Shown: positions 16,178 to 25,499 of the stretch, in pieces
Numbering within the stretch: position 1 is the first letter of the stretch
How the letters are laid out: each line of letters opens with the position of its first letter
NCBI GenBank assembly: GCA_964612975.1
Contig: CAZTGC010000008.1
Location: 62,001 to 126,000 of the forward strand
DNA length: 64,000 bases
Direction: 5' to 3'
Source: NZ13-RE01 sp964612975
Lineage (GTDB): Bacteria; Dictyoglomota; Dictyoglomia; Dictyoglomales; Dictyoglomaceae
Made by a program: the position numbers and the translations under genes
The notes under the pieces: model-generated
What the model saw: the letters and a program-made list of their open reading frames with translations, nothing else
Database searches by the model: none
What the model was told of the DNA's origin: nothing

Positions 16178-17724
16178 TGAGGGTAATTTCTATTGAGGAG
16201 ACAAGAGAACTAGAAAGAAGGATAACTGAGGATTTTAATATCTCTCCATTATTTCTTATGGAAAATGCAGGATCCTTTATTTACTATTTTTTAAAAGATA
16301 GATTTAAGGATTTTAAAAATAAAAAAATAGCAATCCTTTGTGGACCAGGAAACAATGGGGGAGATGCTTTAGTAGTAGCAAGATATTTATATATTAATGG
16401 AAATTCACCCTTTGTTCTAACCTATGCTTGGGAAAAGGGAATCTCTCAACTATGTAAAACTCAGTATGAACTTTTAAGGGAATCTGAAGTTAAATTTTTA
16501 TCCCTAAAGGAAAATTGGAAAATAATTAAAGATGTAGATTTTATAGTAGATGGGATCTTTGGAATTGGATTAAAAAAATTTTTGGATGAAGATTTAATAG
16601 GAATTATCAAAGAAATTAATAAATTAGATAAGACTATACTCTCCATTGATGTCCCAACTGGAGTTAATGCTGATTCAGGAGAGATTCTTGGGGAAGGTAT
16701 AATGGCAGATATTACAATTACTATGTTTTTTCCTAAGATTGGCTTTTTCAAACTGAATGCTATAGATTATATTGGAGAGATAATTGTAAATCCTTTGGGT
16801 TTTCCTAATAACTTTTTAGAAAAATTTGTTTCTTCAAAAATATTTTTAGTAGAAGATAAAGAAGTTAGAAATTCTGTTCCCTCTTTTTCTGTAGGAGTTC
16901 ATAAGGGAAGTAAGGGAAAAGTTTTAATTATTGGCGGTTCTCTCCAATATACAGGGGCACCAATTTTATCAGCAAAAGCTTCTTTAAGGACTTCTGCAGG
17001 AATGGTTTATCTTGCATTACCAGAATCTATAAGTAATATTCATCGAACATTAAATCCTGAAATAATATTAATTCCCCTTAAAGATGAAATGGGTTTTATC
17101 TCTGAAGATAATATTCCATTTATCCTGGATAAAATTGAGAAACTTAAGATTGATGCGATAGGTTTGGGGCCTGGGATGGGGATCTCTGAAACTACTCAAA
17201 ACTTTGTTAGAAATCTTTCCTTAAAATTATCTTTACCCTTAGTTATTGATGCCGATGGATTAATTGCGATTAAACCTATTCTTTCTCTATTAAATCAGGG
17301 GAATATTATCCTTACTCCTCATGGGGCAGAGATGGCTCGGCTTTTAGATACTACTCCAGATGCTGTTTTGAGAAATAGAATTGAAATTTCTAAGACTTTT
17401 TCCCAAAAATATAATGTTAATCTAATATTGAAGGGGCCATACTCAATAAGTTCCTTTCCCACAGGGGAAACATATATCAACCCTTTTGCTTCTTCTCTTT
17501 TAGCAACTGCAGGCTCTGGCGATGTTTTAACGGGAATAATTGTTAGCCTTTTAGCTCAAGGATTGGATACAAATAAAGCATGTATTTTAGGAAATTATAT
17601 ACATTCCTTGTCTGCTTTAATTTTTAAAGAAAAATATGGAGAAAGAGGGCTTATTGCAGGAGATATTATAGAGAATATACCTTTGGCTTTTAAGAAGTTA
17701 ATTAATCTCTCAAAGAATAACTAA
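16177..17724 (+). CDS. nnr: Bifunctional NAD(P)H-hydrate epimerase/dehydratase
   Basis: Repairs NADHX and NADPHX, damaged hydrated cofactors that form faster at high temperature. The 515-residue protein fuses two domains. The N-terminal YjeF_N epimerase (about 1-215) has GPGNNGGDALVVARYL and the SIDVPTGVNADSGE motif. The C-terminal ribokinase-like dehydratase (about 235-510) has KGSKGKVLIIGGS, IGLGPGMG, and the catalytic AGSGDVLTGII. Fusion is the usual bacterial form. Its start overlaps the NusG-II stop. No terminator is evident downstream; the yebC promoter follows at once. Confidence 0.95.
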   Translation: MRVISIEETRELERRITEDFNISPLFLMENAGSFIYYFLKDRFKDFKNKKIAILCGPGNNGGDALVVARYLYINGNSPFVLTYAWEKGISQLCKTQYELLRESEVKFLSLKENWKIIKDVDFIVDGIFGIGLKKFLDEDLIGIIKEINKLDKTILSIDVPTGVNADSGEILGEGIMADITITMFFPKIGFFKLNAIDYIGEIIVNPLGFPNNFLEKFVSSKIFLVEDKEVRNSVPSFSVGVHKGSKGKVLIIGGSLQYTGAPILSAKASLRTSAGMVYLALPESISNIHRTLNPEIILIPLKDEMGFISEDNIPFILDKIEKLKIDAIGLGPGMGISETTQNFVRNLSLKLSLPLVIDADGLIAIKPILSLLNQGNIILTPHGAEMARLLDTTPDAVLRNRIEISKTFSQKYNVNLILKGPYSISSFPTGETYINPFASSLLATAGSGDVLTGIIVSLLAQGLDTNKACILGNYIHSLSALIFKEKYGERGLIAGDIIENIPLAFKKLINLSKNN

Positions 17725-17738
17725 TCTCTATTCACTCC

Positions 17739-17767
17739 TTGCCAAACTTTATTAAATATAGTAGAAT
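17739..17767 (+). promoter_or_regulatory. Promoter of yebC-ruvCAB operon
   Basis: TTGCCA (17739-17744) and TAGAAT (17762-17767) are separated by exactly 17 nt. The predicted start near 17774 gives a leader of about 35 nt ahead of the yebC GGGAGGAG site. Confidence 0.55.
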
Positions 17768-17809
17768 TCTTATGAAACTATTATTTTTTCATAATAGGGA
17801 GGAGAAATA

Positions 17810-18559
17810 ATGTCTGGACATTCTAAATGGGCAAATATAAAACATAGAAAAGCAGCAGCAGATGCTAAAAAAGGTAAACTTTTTTCAAGTCTGAGTAAGG
17901 AAATTATTATTGCAGCAAAACACGGAGGTGGAAATCCTGAGACGAATTTGAGACTAAGAGCTGCAATAGAAAGAGCCCGAGAAGCAAATATGCCAAAGGA
18001 AAATATTGAAAGGGCAATAAAAAGAGGAACCGGAGAAATTCCAGGTGTTATATATGAAGAGATAGTATATGAAGGATATGGCCCTGGTGGTGTAGCTATT
18101 ATGGTGGAAGTTGTAACAGACAATAAAAATAGAACTGCTTCAGAAATTAGAAGAATTTTTACAAAACATGGTGGTAATTTAGGAGAGGCAGGATGTGTAT
18201 CTTGGATTTTTGAAGAAAAGGGAAGTATCTTTATAGATAAGGAAAGTGTAAAGGATGAAGATCAATTATTAGCCGATGCCTTAGATGCAGGAGCAGAAGA
18301 TGTTAGAATTGATCCTGATTCTATTGAGATAGTAACTTCTCCGCAAGATTTTTCAACAGTCAAAAACATATTAACGGAAAAAAATTATAAAATTACCAGT
18401 GCAGAGATTACAAAAATTCCAAAGAATTTAGTTTCTGTCCAAGGTGTTGATGCAGAAAAGGTATTAAAGCTTATAGAAGAATTAGAAGAACATGATGATG
18501 TTCAGAAAACCTCTGCTAATTTTGATATACCCGATGAAATATTACAAGCATTATCTTAG
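17810..18559 (+). CDS. yebC: YebC/PmpR-family protein
   Basis: A 249-residue member of the YebC/TACO1 family. The opening MSGHSKWANIKHRKAAADAKKG and the acidic-rich later domains (GAGAEDVR-like region, SWIFEEKGSIFI) are diagnostic. Members have been described as DNA-binding regulators and, more recently, as factors that help ribosomes through difficult proline-containing stretches. The place directly before ruvC, ruvA and ruvB is a conserved neighbourhood in many bacteria. GGGAGGAG lies upstream of the ATG. The stop is immediately followed by the ruvC ATG. Confidence 0.95.
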   Translation: MSGHSKWANIKHRKAAADAKKGKLFSSLSKEIIIAAKHGGGNPETNLRLRAAIERAREANMPKENIERAIKRGTGEIPGVIYEEIVYEGYGPGGVAIMVEVVTDNKNRTASEIRRIFTKHGGNLGEAGCVSWIFEEKGSIFIDKESVKDEDQLLADALDAGAEDVRIDPDSIEIVTSPQDFSTVKNILTEKNYKITSAEITKIPKNLVSVQGVDAEKVLKLIEELEEHDDVQKTSANFDIPDEILQALS

Positions 18560-19039
18560 ATGTTAATTTTAGGGATCGATCCAGGAACAGCATTAATAGG
18601 ATTTGGTTTAATTGAATCCAAAAAAGATAAAATAAAGGTTTTGGAATATGGATGTTTTACTACTCATAAGAATTGGGATGTAGGTAAAAGATTAGATTAT
18701 TTGTATCAAGAACTTTCTAATCTTATAGAAAAATATACTCCAGATGTTATAGTAATGGAAAAATTGTTTTTTTACAAAAATTTGAAAACAGCCATAAATG
18801 TTGCACAAGCTCAGGGAGTAATTCTATTATCCTCTTATCAACATAATATTAAAACTTATACCTTTAGTCCTTTGGAAGTAAAACAAACTATTGTAGGTTA
18901 TGGAAGAGCAACAAAGGAACAGATTCAAATTATGGTGAGGGAACTTCTTAAACTTCCTGAAATACCAAAGCCCGATGATGTTGCAGATGCCCTTGCGTTA
19001 AGTATATGTTATTCCTTAATTTATGGTGATCATAATTGA
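18560..19039 (+). CDS. ruvC: Holliday junction resolvase RuvC
   Basis: Endonuclease that cuts Holliday junctions in the final step of recombination. The protein is 159 residues, typical. The catalytic acidic residues lie in GIDPGT (start), VMEKLFF (about residue 67) and KPDDVADALALS near the C-terminus. Its ATG directly abuts the yebC stop, and it overlaps ruvA in a TTGA junction. Confidence 0.96.
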   Translation: MLILGIDPGTALIGFGLIESKKDKIKVLEYGCFTTHKNWDVGKRLDYLYQELSNLIEKYTPDVIVMEKLFFYKNLKTAINVAQAQGVILLSSYQHNIKTYTFSPLEVKQTIVGYGRATKEQIQIMVRELLKLPEIPKPDDVADALALSICYSLIYGDHN

Positions 19040-19611
19040 GTTTTTTGAATCATATTCAAGGAAAAATAATAGAGGTTTCAACTAACTTTTTAATCCTTTC
19101 CTTAGAAAACATTGGTTTTAGAATAAAAGTCTCCCCCGAATCTCTTAAGATTTTAAGAGATAAAATAGGAGAAGAAATAAAAATATATGTAAGTGAAATA
19201 TTAGAAGAAAAAGGAGTAAGTATAATTGGATTTATAGAAAAAGAAAAGAGAGATTTTTTTGAAGAATTACTAAGCTTATCGGGAGTGGGGATTAACTTGG
19301 CCTTTAAAATTGTTGAAAATATAACTTTACAAGAATGGAGATCTTCTTTAGAAGAAAATAATTGGGAAATATTAACCACAGTTCCTGGTATAGGGAAAAA
19401 ACTTGCTCAAAAAATATTTTTTTCAGCTAAAGGAACAATTCCTATAGAAGATAAGGAGGAAAAGGTAGATATAGTTGGAGAAGCCCTACAAAAGTTGGGA
19501 TATTCAAGAAAACAAGTTAATAGAATTTTAAAAGAACTTTTAAAGGATAAAGAAAAATCTTCGGAAGAATTACTGAAAATAGCCTTAGAAAAACTTAAGA
19601 AGGAATTCTAA
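19036..19611 (+). CDS. ruvA: Holliday junction branch migration protein RuvA
   Basis: Junction-binding subunit that targets RuvB to four-way DNA. 191 residues: an N-terminal OB-fold (HIQGKIIEVSTNFLIL, IGFRIKVS), two helix-hairpin-helix motifs (LLSLSGVGINLAFKIVE and LTTVPGIGKKLAQKI), and a C-terminal helical domain that contacts RuvB (GEALQKLGYSRKQVNRI). Starts at TTG 19036, overlapping the ruvC TGA. Confidence 0.95.
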   Translation: MSFLNHIQGKIIEVSTNFLILSLENIGFRIKVSPESLKILRDKIGEEIKIYVSEILEEKGVSIIGFIEKEKRDFFEELLSLSGVGINLAFKIVENITLQEWRSSLEENNWEILTTVPGIGKKLAQKIFFSAKGTIPIEDKEEKVDIVGEALQKLGYSRKQVNRILKELLKDKEKSSEELLKIALEKLKKEF

Positions 19612-19612
19612 T

Positions 19613-20605
19613 ATGGGAAAACTTTCTCCTTTTTCCTTAGCTCAAAAAGAACCTTCCCTGGAAAGTCTTCTACGACCTCGGAAATTTTCTGAGTTTATTG
19701 GTCAAAAGAAGATTGTGGAGCGATTAAATTTAATTTTGAAAGCAGCAAAGGAGAGGAAGGAAGCAATAGATCATATATTATTTTGTGGTCCTCCAGGACT
19801 TGGAAAGACAACATTAGCCTTGATTCTTTCTTGGGAACAGGAGGTTGATATTAAAGTAATTTCTGCTCCAACTCTTCAAAGGGCAGGAGATTTGGTGGGA
19901 ATCTTAACCTCTATTCCTGAAAGGGGAATTCTTTTTATTGATGAGATACATAGGCTTTTGCCATCTCTCGAGGAGATTTTATATTCAGTTATGGAAGATT
20001 CTGTTATCAGTATAATTACAGGAAAGGGACCAGCTGCAAGAGCTTTGAAATTAAAGCTTCCATCTATCACTATTGTTGGAGCTACTACGCGACCAGGCCT
20101 ACTTAGTAATCCATTAAGGGATAGATTTGGTTTTATTGGAAATCTTGATTTTTACTCTGATATAGAAATCATGCAGATTTTAGAAAGATCTCAGGTAATT
20201 TTAGGTTTAAATCTTTTATCTTCAGTATTAATGGAGATAGCAAAAAGAGCTCGTGGAACCCCGAGAATTGCAAATAGATTGTTGAGAAGAGTGAGAGATT
20301 ATATTCAGGTGGAAAATAAAGAAGAATTGAATGGAGAAGAAGTTAAGGAAATATTAAGATTTCTTGGAATAGACGATAAAGGATTAGATGAGATTGATAG
20401 AAAAATTCTAATTACTTTAAAAGACAATTTTAAGGGTGGTCCAGTTGGAATAAAGGCTCTTTCAGAATTTTTAAATGAATCACCAGAGACTTTAGAAGTA
20501 GTATATGAACCCTATCTTCTAAGACTGGGGTTCATACAAAGAACTCCTAGAGGAAGAGTAATAACTTCTTTAGGGTTAATGCATCTTCTTGAAAATAAAT
20601 CATGA
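19613..20605 (+). CDS. ruvB: Holliday junction branch migration helicase RuvB
   Basis: Hexameric AAA+ motor of the RuvAB branch migration complex. 330 residues with LRPRKFSEFIGQKK, Walker A GPPGLGKTTLAL, Walker B LFIDEIHRL, sensor 1 VGATTRPGLLSNPLRDRFG with the arginine finger, and a C-terminal winged helix (YEPYLLRLGFIQRTPRGRV). It starts one base after the ruvA stop and overlaps queH by 4 nt (ATGA). Confidence 0.97.
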   Translation: MGKLSPFSLAQKEPSLESLLRPRKFSEFIGQKKIVERLNLILKAAKERKEAIDHILFCGPPGLGKTTLALILSWEQEVDIKVISAPTLQRAGDLVGILTSIPERGILFIDEIHRLLPSLEEILYSVMEDSVISIITGKGPAARALKLKLPSITIVGATTRPGLLSNPLRDRFGFIGNLDFYSDIEIMQILERSQVILGLNLLSSVLMEIAKRARGTPRIANRLLRRVRDYIQVENKEELNGEEVKEILRFLGIDDKGLDEIDRKILITLKDNFKGGPVGIKALSEFLNESPETLEVVYEPYLLRLGFIQRTPRGRVITSLGLMHLLENKS

Positions 20606-21165
20606 AGACTGAGATTCTTTTCCATATATGTTGTGCAGGATGTCTTGCATATCCTTTAGAAAATATGAGAGAGGAGGGATATGAAATTAAAGGATTTTGG
20701 TATAATCCTAATATTCATCCTTATCAAGAGTATAAATTAAGATTAGAAGCTTTAAGAAGTTTCTCTGAAATTAAAAATCTTAGTGTTATCTATGAAGATG
20801 ATTATGATTTAGAGGGATTTATAAGAGGAGTGGTTTTTAGGGAGAAAGATAGATGTCCTGTATGTTATTATATGAGACTTAGAAAGACTGCTCAAAAAGC
20901 GAAGGAATTAGGTTTTAAAAATTTTTCAACTACGTTATTGGTGAGTCCATATCAAAAACATGAGGTTATAAAAAATATAGGTGAATTATTAGCAAAGGAG
21001 TTTAATTTAGAATTTTTCTATAAAGATTTTAGAGGGGGATATAGAGGGGATTTAAATATTATAAAAGAGTTAAATCTTTATAAACAAAAATATTGTGGAT
21101 GTGTCTATAGTGAAAAAGAAAGATTTTGGAAAGGAGATAAAAATGAAATATCACGTGTTAGTTAA
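20602..21165 (+). CDS. queH: Epoxyqueuosine reductase QueH
   Basis: Carries out the last step of queuosine synthesis, reducing epoxyqueuosine in tRNA, as the non-orthologous alternative to QueG. The 187-residue protein has the QueH (formerly DUF208) cysteine set: HICCAGCLAYPL at the N-terminus, CPVCYYMRL mid-protein, and KYCGCVYSEKERFW at the C-terminus; these hold an iron-sulfur cluster and further metal. The upstream and downstream presence of queA and tgt in the same operon supports the role. Confidence 0.93.
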   Translation: MKTEILFHICCAGCLAYPLENMREEGYEIKGFWYNPNIHPYQEYKLRLEALRSFSEIKNLSVIYEDDYDLEGFIRGVVFREKDRCPVCYYMRLRKTAQKAKELGFKNFSTTLLVSPYQKHEVIKNIGELLAKEFNLEFFYKDFRGGYRGDLNIIKELNLYKQKYCGCVYSEKERFWKGDKNEISRVS

Positions 21166-22009
21166 TCCTATTGCCAATCGGGGAAGAGGTAAAAATCTTT
21201 TTTCTTATATTAAAAATCTTTTTAAGAGCGAAGATTTTGATTTTAATATTGAATTTACCAAAGGGAAAGAGGGAACAATAAGACAGGTAGAGAATGCATT
21301 GGAAAAAGGAGCAGAAGTAGTAGTAGCAGCAGGAGGAGATGGAACAGTAAACGAAGTAGTGAATGGATTGAGGGGGAGGGGTATTTTAGGTATAATTCCT
21401 ATAGGTAGAGGTAATGATATTGCAATATCGCTAAAGATTCCAAGAGATATTAAAAAAGCTATAAAAATTCTAAAAAATAAAAAATATTTTAAAATGGATT
21501 TAGGATTAGTAGATAAGAGGTATTTTGTAGGAATTACAGGGGTAGGATTTGATGCAGAAGTAAATATGTCAGCAAATAAAATGAATATAAAGGGTCCCTT
21601 AGGGTATGTGCTTTCTGTATTTACCACATTGAGAAAATATAAGTCAAAGAGATGTGAAATCAGTTTTGACGGGAATAAATGGAGCGGAGAGATTACTTTA
21701 GTAGCAATAGGAAATACAAAAAATTATGCGGGAGGGATGAAAATTCTGCCATATTCTGCTCATGATGATGGATATTTTGATATTTGTCTTATTGAGAAGG
21801 TAGCTCCTCTTGAGTTAATTTTATATTTCCCTTTAGTATTTTTTGGAAAACATGTTATAAATCCTCATATTAAAATGTTTAGGGCAAAGGAGGTTATAAT
21901 AAACGGGCCAGAAGATTTAATGGCTACTATGGATGGAGAACTAATACCAGCGAAGAAATTGATTTTAAAAAATTTATTCCAAGCTCAAAAGGTAATTATA
22001 AGGGGGTAA
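21143..22009 (+). CDS. Diacylglycerol kinase-family lipid kinase (YegS/DgkB type)
   Basis: A 288-residue lipid kinase. KYHVLVNPIANRGRGKN opens the catalytic domain, AAGGDGTVNEVVNGL is the ATP-binding signature, and PIGRGNDIA matches PxGTGND with Arg in place of the usual Thr. The C-terminal half is the usual beta-rich domain (DGYFDICLIEKV, TMDGEL). It probably phosphorylates diacylglycerol or a related membrane lipid. The frame is open further upstream, but AAAGGAGAT precedes ATG 21143, which I take as the start; it overlaps the queH 3' end by 23 nt. Confidence 0.92.
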   Translation: MKYHVLVNPIANRGRGKNLFSYIKNLFKSEDFDFNIEFTKGKEGTIRQVENALEKGAEVVVAAGGDGTVNEVVNGLRGRGILGIIPIGRGNDIAISLKIPRDIKKAIKILKNKKYFKMDLGLVDKRYFVGITGVGFDAEVNMSANKMNIKGPLGYVLSVFTTLRKYKSKRCEISFDGNKWSGEITLVAIGNTKNYAGGMKILPYSAHDDGYFDICLIEKVAPLELILYFPLVFFGKHVINPHIKMFRAKEVIINGPEDLMATMDGELIPAKKLILKNLFQAQKVIIRG

Positions 22010-22013
22010 GATC

Positions 22014-22235
22014 ATGTCTTTTATAGGAAGATGGCTTATAATTTTAGGTATAATTTTAATAATTTTGGGGGTATTCTTCGTTTATGGCTCAAGATTTTTT
22101 CCATTGGGACGTTTTCCTGGGGATATAAAAATAGAGAAGAAAAATTTTGTTTTTTATTTTCCAATAACCACTTGTTTATTATTAAGTTTAATCTTAACCC
22201 TAATTCTTAGCATTATTTTCTATATAAGAAAATGA
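22014..22235 (+). CDS. DUF2905-family small membrane protein
   Basis: A 73-residue protein of two membrane helices (about 7-27 and 48-70) flanking the conserved loop GRFPGDIKIEKKNFVFYFPI. This loop is the DUF2905 signature. Function unknown; the family is often encoded near ruvB and queA, as here. It starts 4 nt after the lipid kinase and overlaps the next gene by 4 nt (ATGA). Confidence 0.88.
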   Translation: MSFIGRWLIILGIILIILGVFFVYGSRFFPLGRFPGDIKIEKKNFVFYFPITTCLLLSLILTLILSIIFYIRK

Positions 22236-23314
22236 AATATTTAATAATTTTTTCTATTATATTCCTTTTATTATCCCATTCCCTTTCTCAAGAGATACCT
22301 ATTATCAGGGTTGGACTTTTTAAGATAGATAAAGAAATAAACTTTACAAATGTAGGAGAAATTTTAAATTCCTATATTAATGTAGAAGTAGATGGAAAGG
22401 GTAATTTATCTTTGAGGCTTGAGGAGAAAAGTGCAATTATTAATTTTGGAAAGGATCTTATAATTTTGACTCTACCAATTTTTTTAAATCCCCAAAAAGA
22501 TAAACTTATTTCTGTAAACTCAATGACATATAAAGGAATACTAGAAATAAGTGAGAATGGATGGATAATTAATACTTTGAATTTAGAAGATTATTTAATG
22601 GGGGTTCTTCCTGGAGAAATCTCCCATTCCTATCCCTTAGAAGCATTAAAAGCTCAAGCAGTATCAGCAAGAACTTATGCTTTAATAAATTTTGGAAGAC
22701 ATAAATTTTTTGACCTTTGTTCTAACGTCCATTGTCAAGTCTATAAAGGAGTAAATTTTGAAAGGGAAAGAACAAACATAGCAGTAAAAGAGACGATGGG
22801 AGAGGTGATAACCTATAATGGACAATTAATAAAGGCTTATTATCATTCCTCTTCTGGAGGAATAACAGAAAACTCTGAAGATGTATGGGGTGAATATTGT
22901 CCTTATTTAAGAAGCGTGAGGGATGTGGAAGAGGTTAATAATGATGTATGGACTGTCCCTCTTTCCCTTGAAGAGATAAAAATGGGGCTTAATAAAGCTA
23001 ACATTTATCTTGAAGAAATATTTTCCATTGAATTAGAAAAAAGTTCTACTGGAAGGGTAAAAAATGTTATTATAAGGATTAATGATGAAAAATGGACAAT
23101 AAAAGGTACTTTGTGGAGGGAAATTTTTAACCTTAGAAGTACCTTATTCGATATTAAGTATGACAATACTAGAATATATCTCTTGGGAAAGGGAATGGGC
23201 CACGGCGTGGGACTTTCTCAAAGGGGAGCAAAATTTTTAGCTGAAAGAGGATATAATTACAGGGAAATAATAAAATTTTATTATAAAGGAGTGGAAACGC
23301 AAAAATGGTATTGA
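22232..23314 (+). CDS. SpoIID/LytB-domain protein
   Basis: An exported 360-residue protein with signal peptide (about 1-19, cut after HSLS) and a SpoIID domain. Key parts: LEDYLMGVLPGEISHSYPLEALKAQAVSARTYAL, the YHSSSGGITENSEDVWG substrate region, and GKGMGHGVGLSQRGAKFLAERGYNYREIIKFYY at the C-terminus. SpoIID proteins are lytic transglycosylases acting on peptidoglycan glycan strands; the Glu in PGEISH is the residue expected to be catalytic. Nothing else here suggests sporulation, so a general cell wall role is more likely. Overlaps queA by 10 nt. Confidence 0.92.
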   Translation: MKYLIIFSIIFLLLSHSLSQEIPIIRVGLFKIDKEINFTNVGEILNSYINVEVDGKGNLSLRLEEKSAIINFGKDLIILTLPIFLNPQKDKLISVNSMTYKGILEISENGWIINTLNLEDYLMGVLPGEISHSYPLEALKAQAVSARTYALINFGRHKFFDLCSNVHCQVYKGVNFERERTNIAVKETMGEVITYNGQLIKAYYHSSSGGITENSEDVWGEYCPYLRSVRDVEEVNNDVWTVPLSLEEIKMGLNKANIYLEEIFSIELEKSSTGRVKNVIIRINDEKWTIKGTLWREIFNLRSTLFDIKYDNTRIYLLGKGMGHGVGLSQRGAKFLAERGYNYREIIKFYYKGVETQKWY

Positions 23315-24324
23315 AATTATCAGACTATGATTATTACTTACCCGAAGAATTGATTGCTCAAGAACCATTAAATCCTCGAGATTCTTCACGACTTATGGTA
23401 ATATCTCGGAAGACAGGGGAAATTACTTTACATATTTTTAGAGAGATCAAGAATCTCTTAAAAGCTGGGGATGTTTTAGTATTAAATGATACAAAGGTTA
23501 TTCCTGCAAGAATTTATGGGAAAAAGGAAACAGGAGCAAAGATTGAGGTTCTACTTTTAAAAAAGATAGGAGATAGAGAGTATGAAACATTGATAAGACC
23601 AGGAAAGAGGATAAAAATTGGAACAAAAATATATTTTACAAATGATATATATGGAGAAGTTTTGGAAAGAAAAGAGGAGGGAATTTTTATCCTTAGTTTT
23701 TCGAGGGAGAATCTTGAGGATGTTCTGTCTCAGATTGGTGAGATTCCTCTTCCTCCATACGTAAAGAAACCAATAGATGATCCTAATGTATATCAAACAA
23801 TATATGCTAAAAAGTTAGGAGCAATAGCAGCTCCAACAGCAGGTTTACACTTTACTGATGATTTATTAAATTCTTTGAAAAATAATGGTGTGGAGATTCT
23901 TTTTACAACATTGCACGTAGGGTTAGGAACTTTTAGACCTATTATTACAGAAGATATAACAAAACATAAATTAGAGCCTGAATATTTTGAAATATCAGAG
24001 GATACAGCTGAAAGGATTAATCTTGCAAAAAAAGAAGGAAGGAGGATAATTGCTGTAGGGACAACAGTAACAAGGGTATTGGAGGGGAATAGAAAAGACA
24101 ATATGGTTATGCCTGGAAAGGGATTAGTTTCTCTTTTTATATATCCAGGTTTTGATTTTAAAATAATTGATGGACTCATTACCAACTTTCATCTTCCCAA
24201 ATCTACTCTTCTTATGTTAGTTTCTGCTTTTATGGGATATGATCTCATGAAAAGGGCATACCAAAAGGCTATAGAAGAAAAATTTAGATTTTATACCTTT
24301 GGTGATGCTATGTTTGTATATTGA
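23305..24324 (+). CDS. queA: S-adenosylmethionine:tRNA ribosyltransferase-isomerase
   Basis: Transfers and isomerises the ribosyl group of SAM onto 7-aminomethyl-deazaguanine in tRNA, giving epoxyqueuosine, the QueH substrate. 339 residues, standard. Signatures include YDYYLPEELIAQEPLNPRDSSRLMV, VLNDTKVIPARIYG, AAPTAGLHFTDDLL, LHVGLGTFRPI and ITNFHLPKSTLLMLVSAFMGYD. It overlaps spoIID upstream and abuts tgt downstream. Confidence 0.97.
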   Translation: MVLKLSDYDYYLPEELIAQEPLNPRDSSRLMVISRKTGEITLHIFREIKNLLKAGDVLVLNDTKVIPARIYGKKETGAKIEVLLLKKIGDREYETLIRPGKRIKIGTKIYFTNDIYGEVLERKEEGIFILSFSRENLEDVLSQIGEIPLPPYVKKPIDDPNVYQTIYAKKLGAIAAPTAGLHFTDDLLNSLKNNGVEILFTTLHVGLGTFRPIITEDITKHKLEPEYFEISEDTAERINLAKKEGRRIIAVGTTVTRVLEGNRKDNMVMPGKGLVSLFIYPGFDFKIIDGLITNFHLPKSTLLMLVSAFMGYDLMKRAYQKAIEEKFRFYTFGDAMFVY

Positions 24325-24332
24325 GGTGGGAT

Positions 24333-25499
24333 ATGGAATTTGAAATATTAAAAAAAGATACTGCAAGTAGAGGAAGATTAGGAAAAATAATAACAGAGCA
24401 TGGAGAATTTTATACCCCTGTTTTTATGCCCGTGGGAACTCAGGGAGCCGTAAAGACTTTAACTCCTGAAGAAGTAAAGGAACAAGGAGGAGAAATTATA
24501 CTAGGGAATACCTATCATCTTTTTTTAAGGCCTGGATCCATAATAATTAAAAATATAGGAGGGCTTCATAAATTTATAGGATGGAATGGCCCAATACTTA
24601 CCGATAGTGGAGGATACCAGGTTTTTAGCTTGGCTAAACTAAGGAAGATAGAAGAAGATGGAATTTATTTTAATTCTCACATAGATGGCGAAAGATATTT
24701 TTTCACCCCTGAATTAGTTATAGAAATTCAGTCTCATTTAGGTTCTGATATAATCATGCCCTTAGATGTATGTATCGGATATCCTGCAAGTTTCTGGGAA
24801 ACTAAATTTGCTCTGAATCTTACGTTAAATTGGCTCAAAAGAAGTATCGAATATAAAAAGATTAAAGAAAAACAGCAAGAACTATTTGGAATAATTCAAG
24901 GAGGATTTTACCCCTCCTTAAGAGAGGAAGGGGTAAGTAAAATGTTAGACCTTCCCCTTTCTGGTTTTGCATTGGGAGGTGTAAGTGTAGGGGAACCAAA
25001 GGAGAAGATGTATGAGATAACAGATTATACTGTAAGACTTCTTCCTGAGGATAGGCCAAGATATTTGATGGGAGTAGGTGCTCCAGAAGACTTAGTAATA
25101 GCTGTTGGTTTTGGAATAGATATGTTTGATTGTGTTTTACCTACGAGGCTTGCCCGCCATGGAGTATTTTATACGAAAGAAGGAAGAAGAAATATAAAAA
25201 ATGCCCAGTATAAGGAAGATTTTTCTCCTTTAGAAGAGGAATGTGATTGTTATTCCTGTAAAAAATTTACTCGGTCATATATTAGACATCTTTTTCTCCA
25301 GCATGAAACTTTATCCTACAGACTTTTGACTCTTCATAATTTAAGATTCTTGTTTAGGCTTATAATGGACATTAGAGAAAGTATTAAAGAAGGGAGGTAT
25401 GAAAATTTTAAGAGGAAATTCTTAGAAAATTATTTAAAATCTGATAGGGAAAATAGATTAGAAAAGGAGGAAATATGGACCAAGGTGCTGGAAGTTTAA
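24333..25499 (+). CDS. tgt: Queuine tRNA-ribosyltransferase
   Basis: Exchanges guanine 34 of GUN-anticodon tRNAs for preQ1. Signatures: ILTDSGGYQVFSL with the catalytic-base Asp, GIIQGGFY, the nucleophilic Asp in FDCVLPTRLARHG, and the zinc site CDCYSCKKFTRSYIRHLF with a later His. ATG 24333 is chosen because GAGGTGGG lies just upstream; a TTG at 24321 is in frame but has no ribosome site. 388 residues. The last 25 nt overlap yajC. Confidence 0.97.
   Translation: MEFEILKKDTASRGRLGKIITEHGEFYTPVFMPVGTQGAVKTLTPEEVKEQGGEIILGNTYHLFLRPGSIIIKNIGGLHKFIGWNGPILTDSGGYQVFSLAKLRKIEEDGIYFNSHIDGERYFFTPELVIEIQSHLGSDIIMPLDVCIGYPASFWETKFALNLTLNWLKRSIEYKKIKEKQQELFGIIQGGFYPSLREEGVSKMLDLPLSGFALGGVSVGEPKEKMYEITDYTVRLLPEDRPRYLMGVGAPEDLVIAVGFGIDMFDCVLPTRLARHGVFYTKEGRRNIKNAQYKEDFSPLEEECDCYSCKKFTRSYIRHLFLQHETLSYRLLTLHNLRFLFRLIMDIRESIKEGRYENFKRKFLENYLKSDRENRLEKEEIWTKVLEV

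Noticed and set aside
17770..17797. Two mutually exclusive A+T-rich hairpins in the yebC leader
   Set aside because: TTATGAAA/TTTCATAA and CTATTAT/ATAATAG could alternate like a switch, but the predicted transcript start (about 17774) cuts the first stem, and A-T pairs alone would not be stable in a thermophile.
21095..21142. Upstream extension of the lipid kinase frame into queH
   Set aside because: The ribosome site AAAGGAGAT and the family N-terminus both point to ATG 21143.
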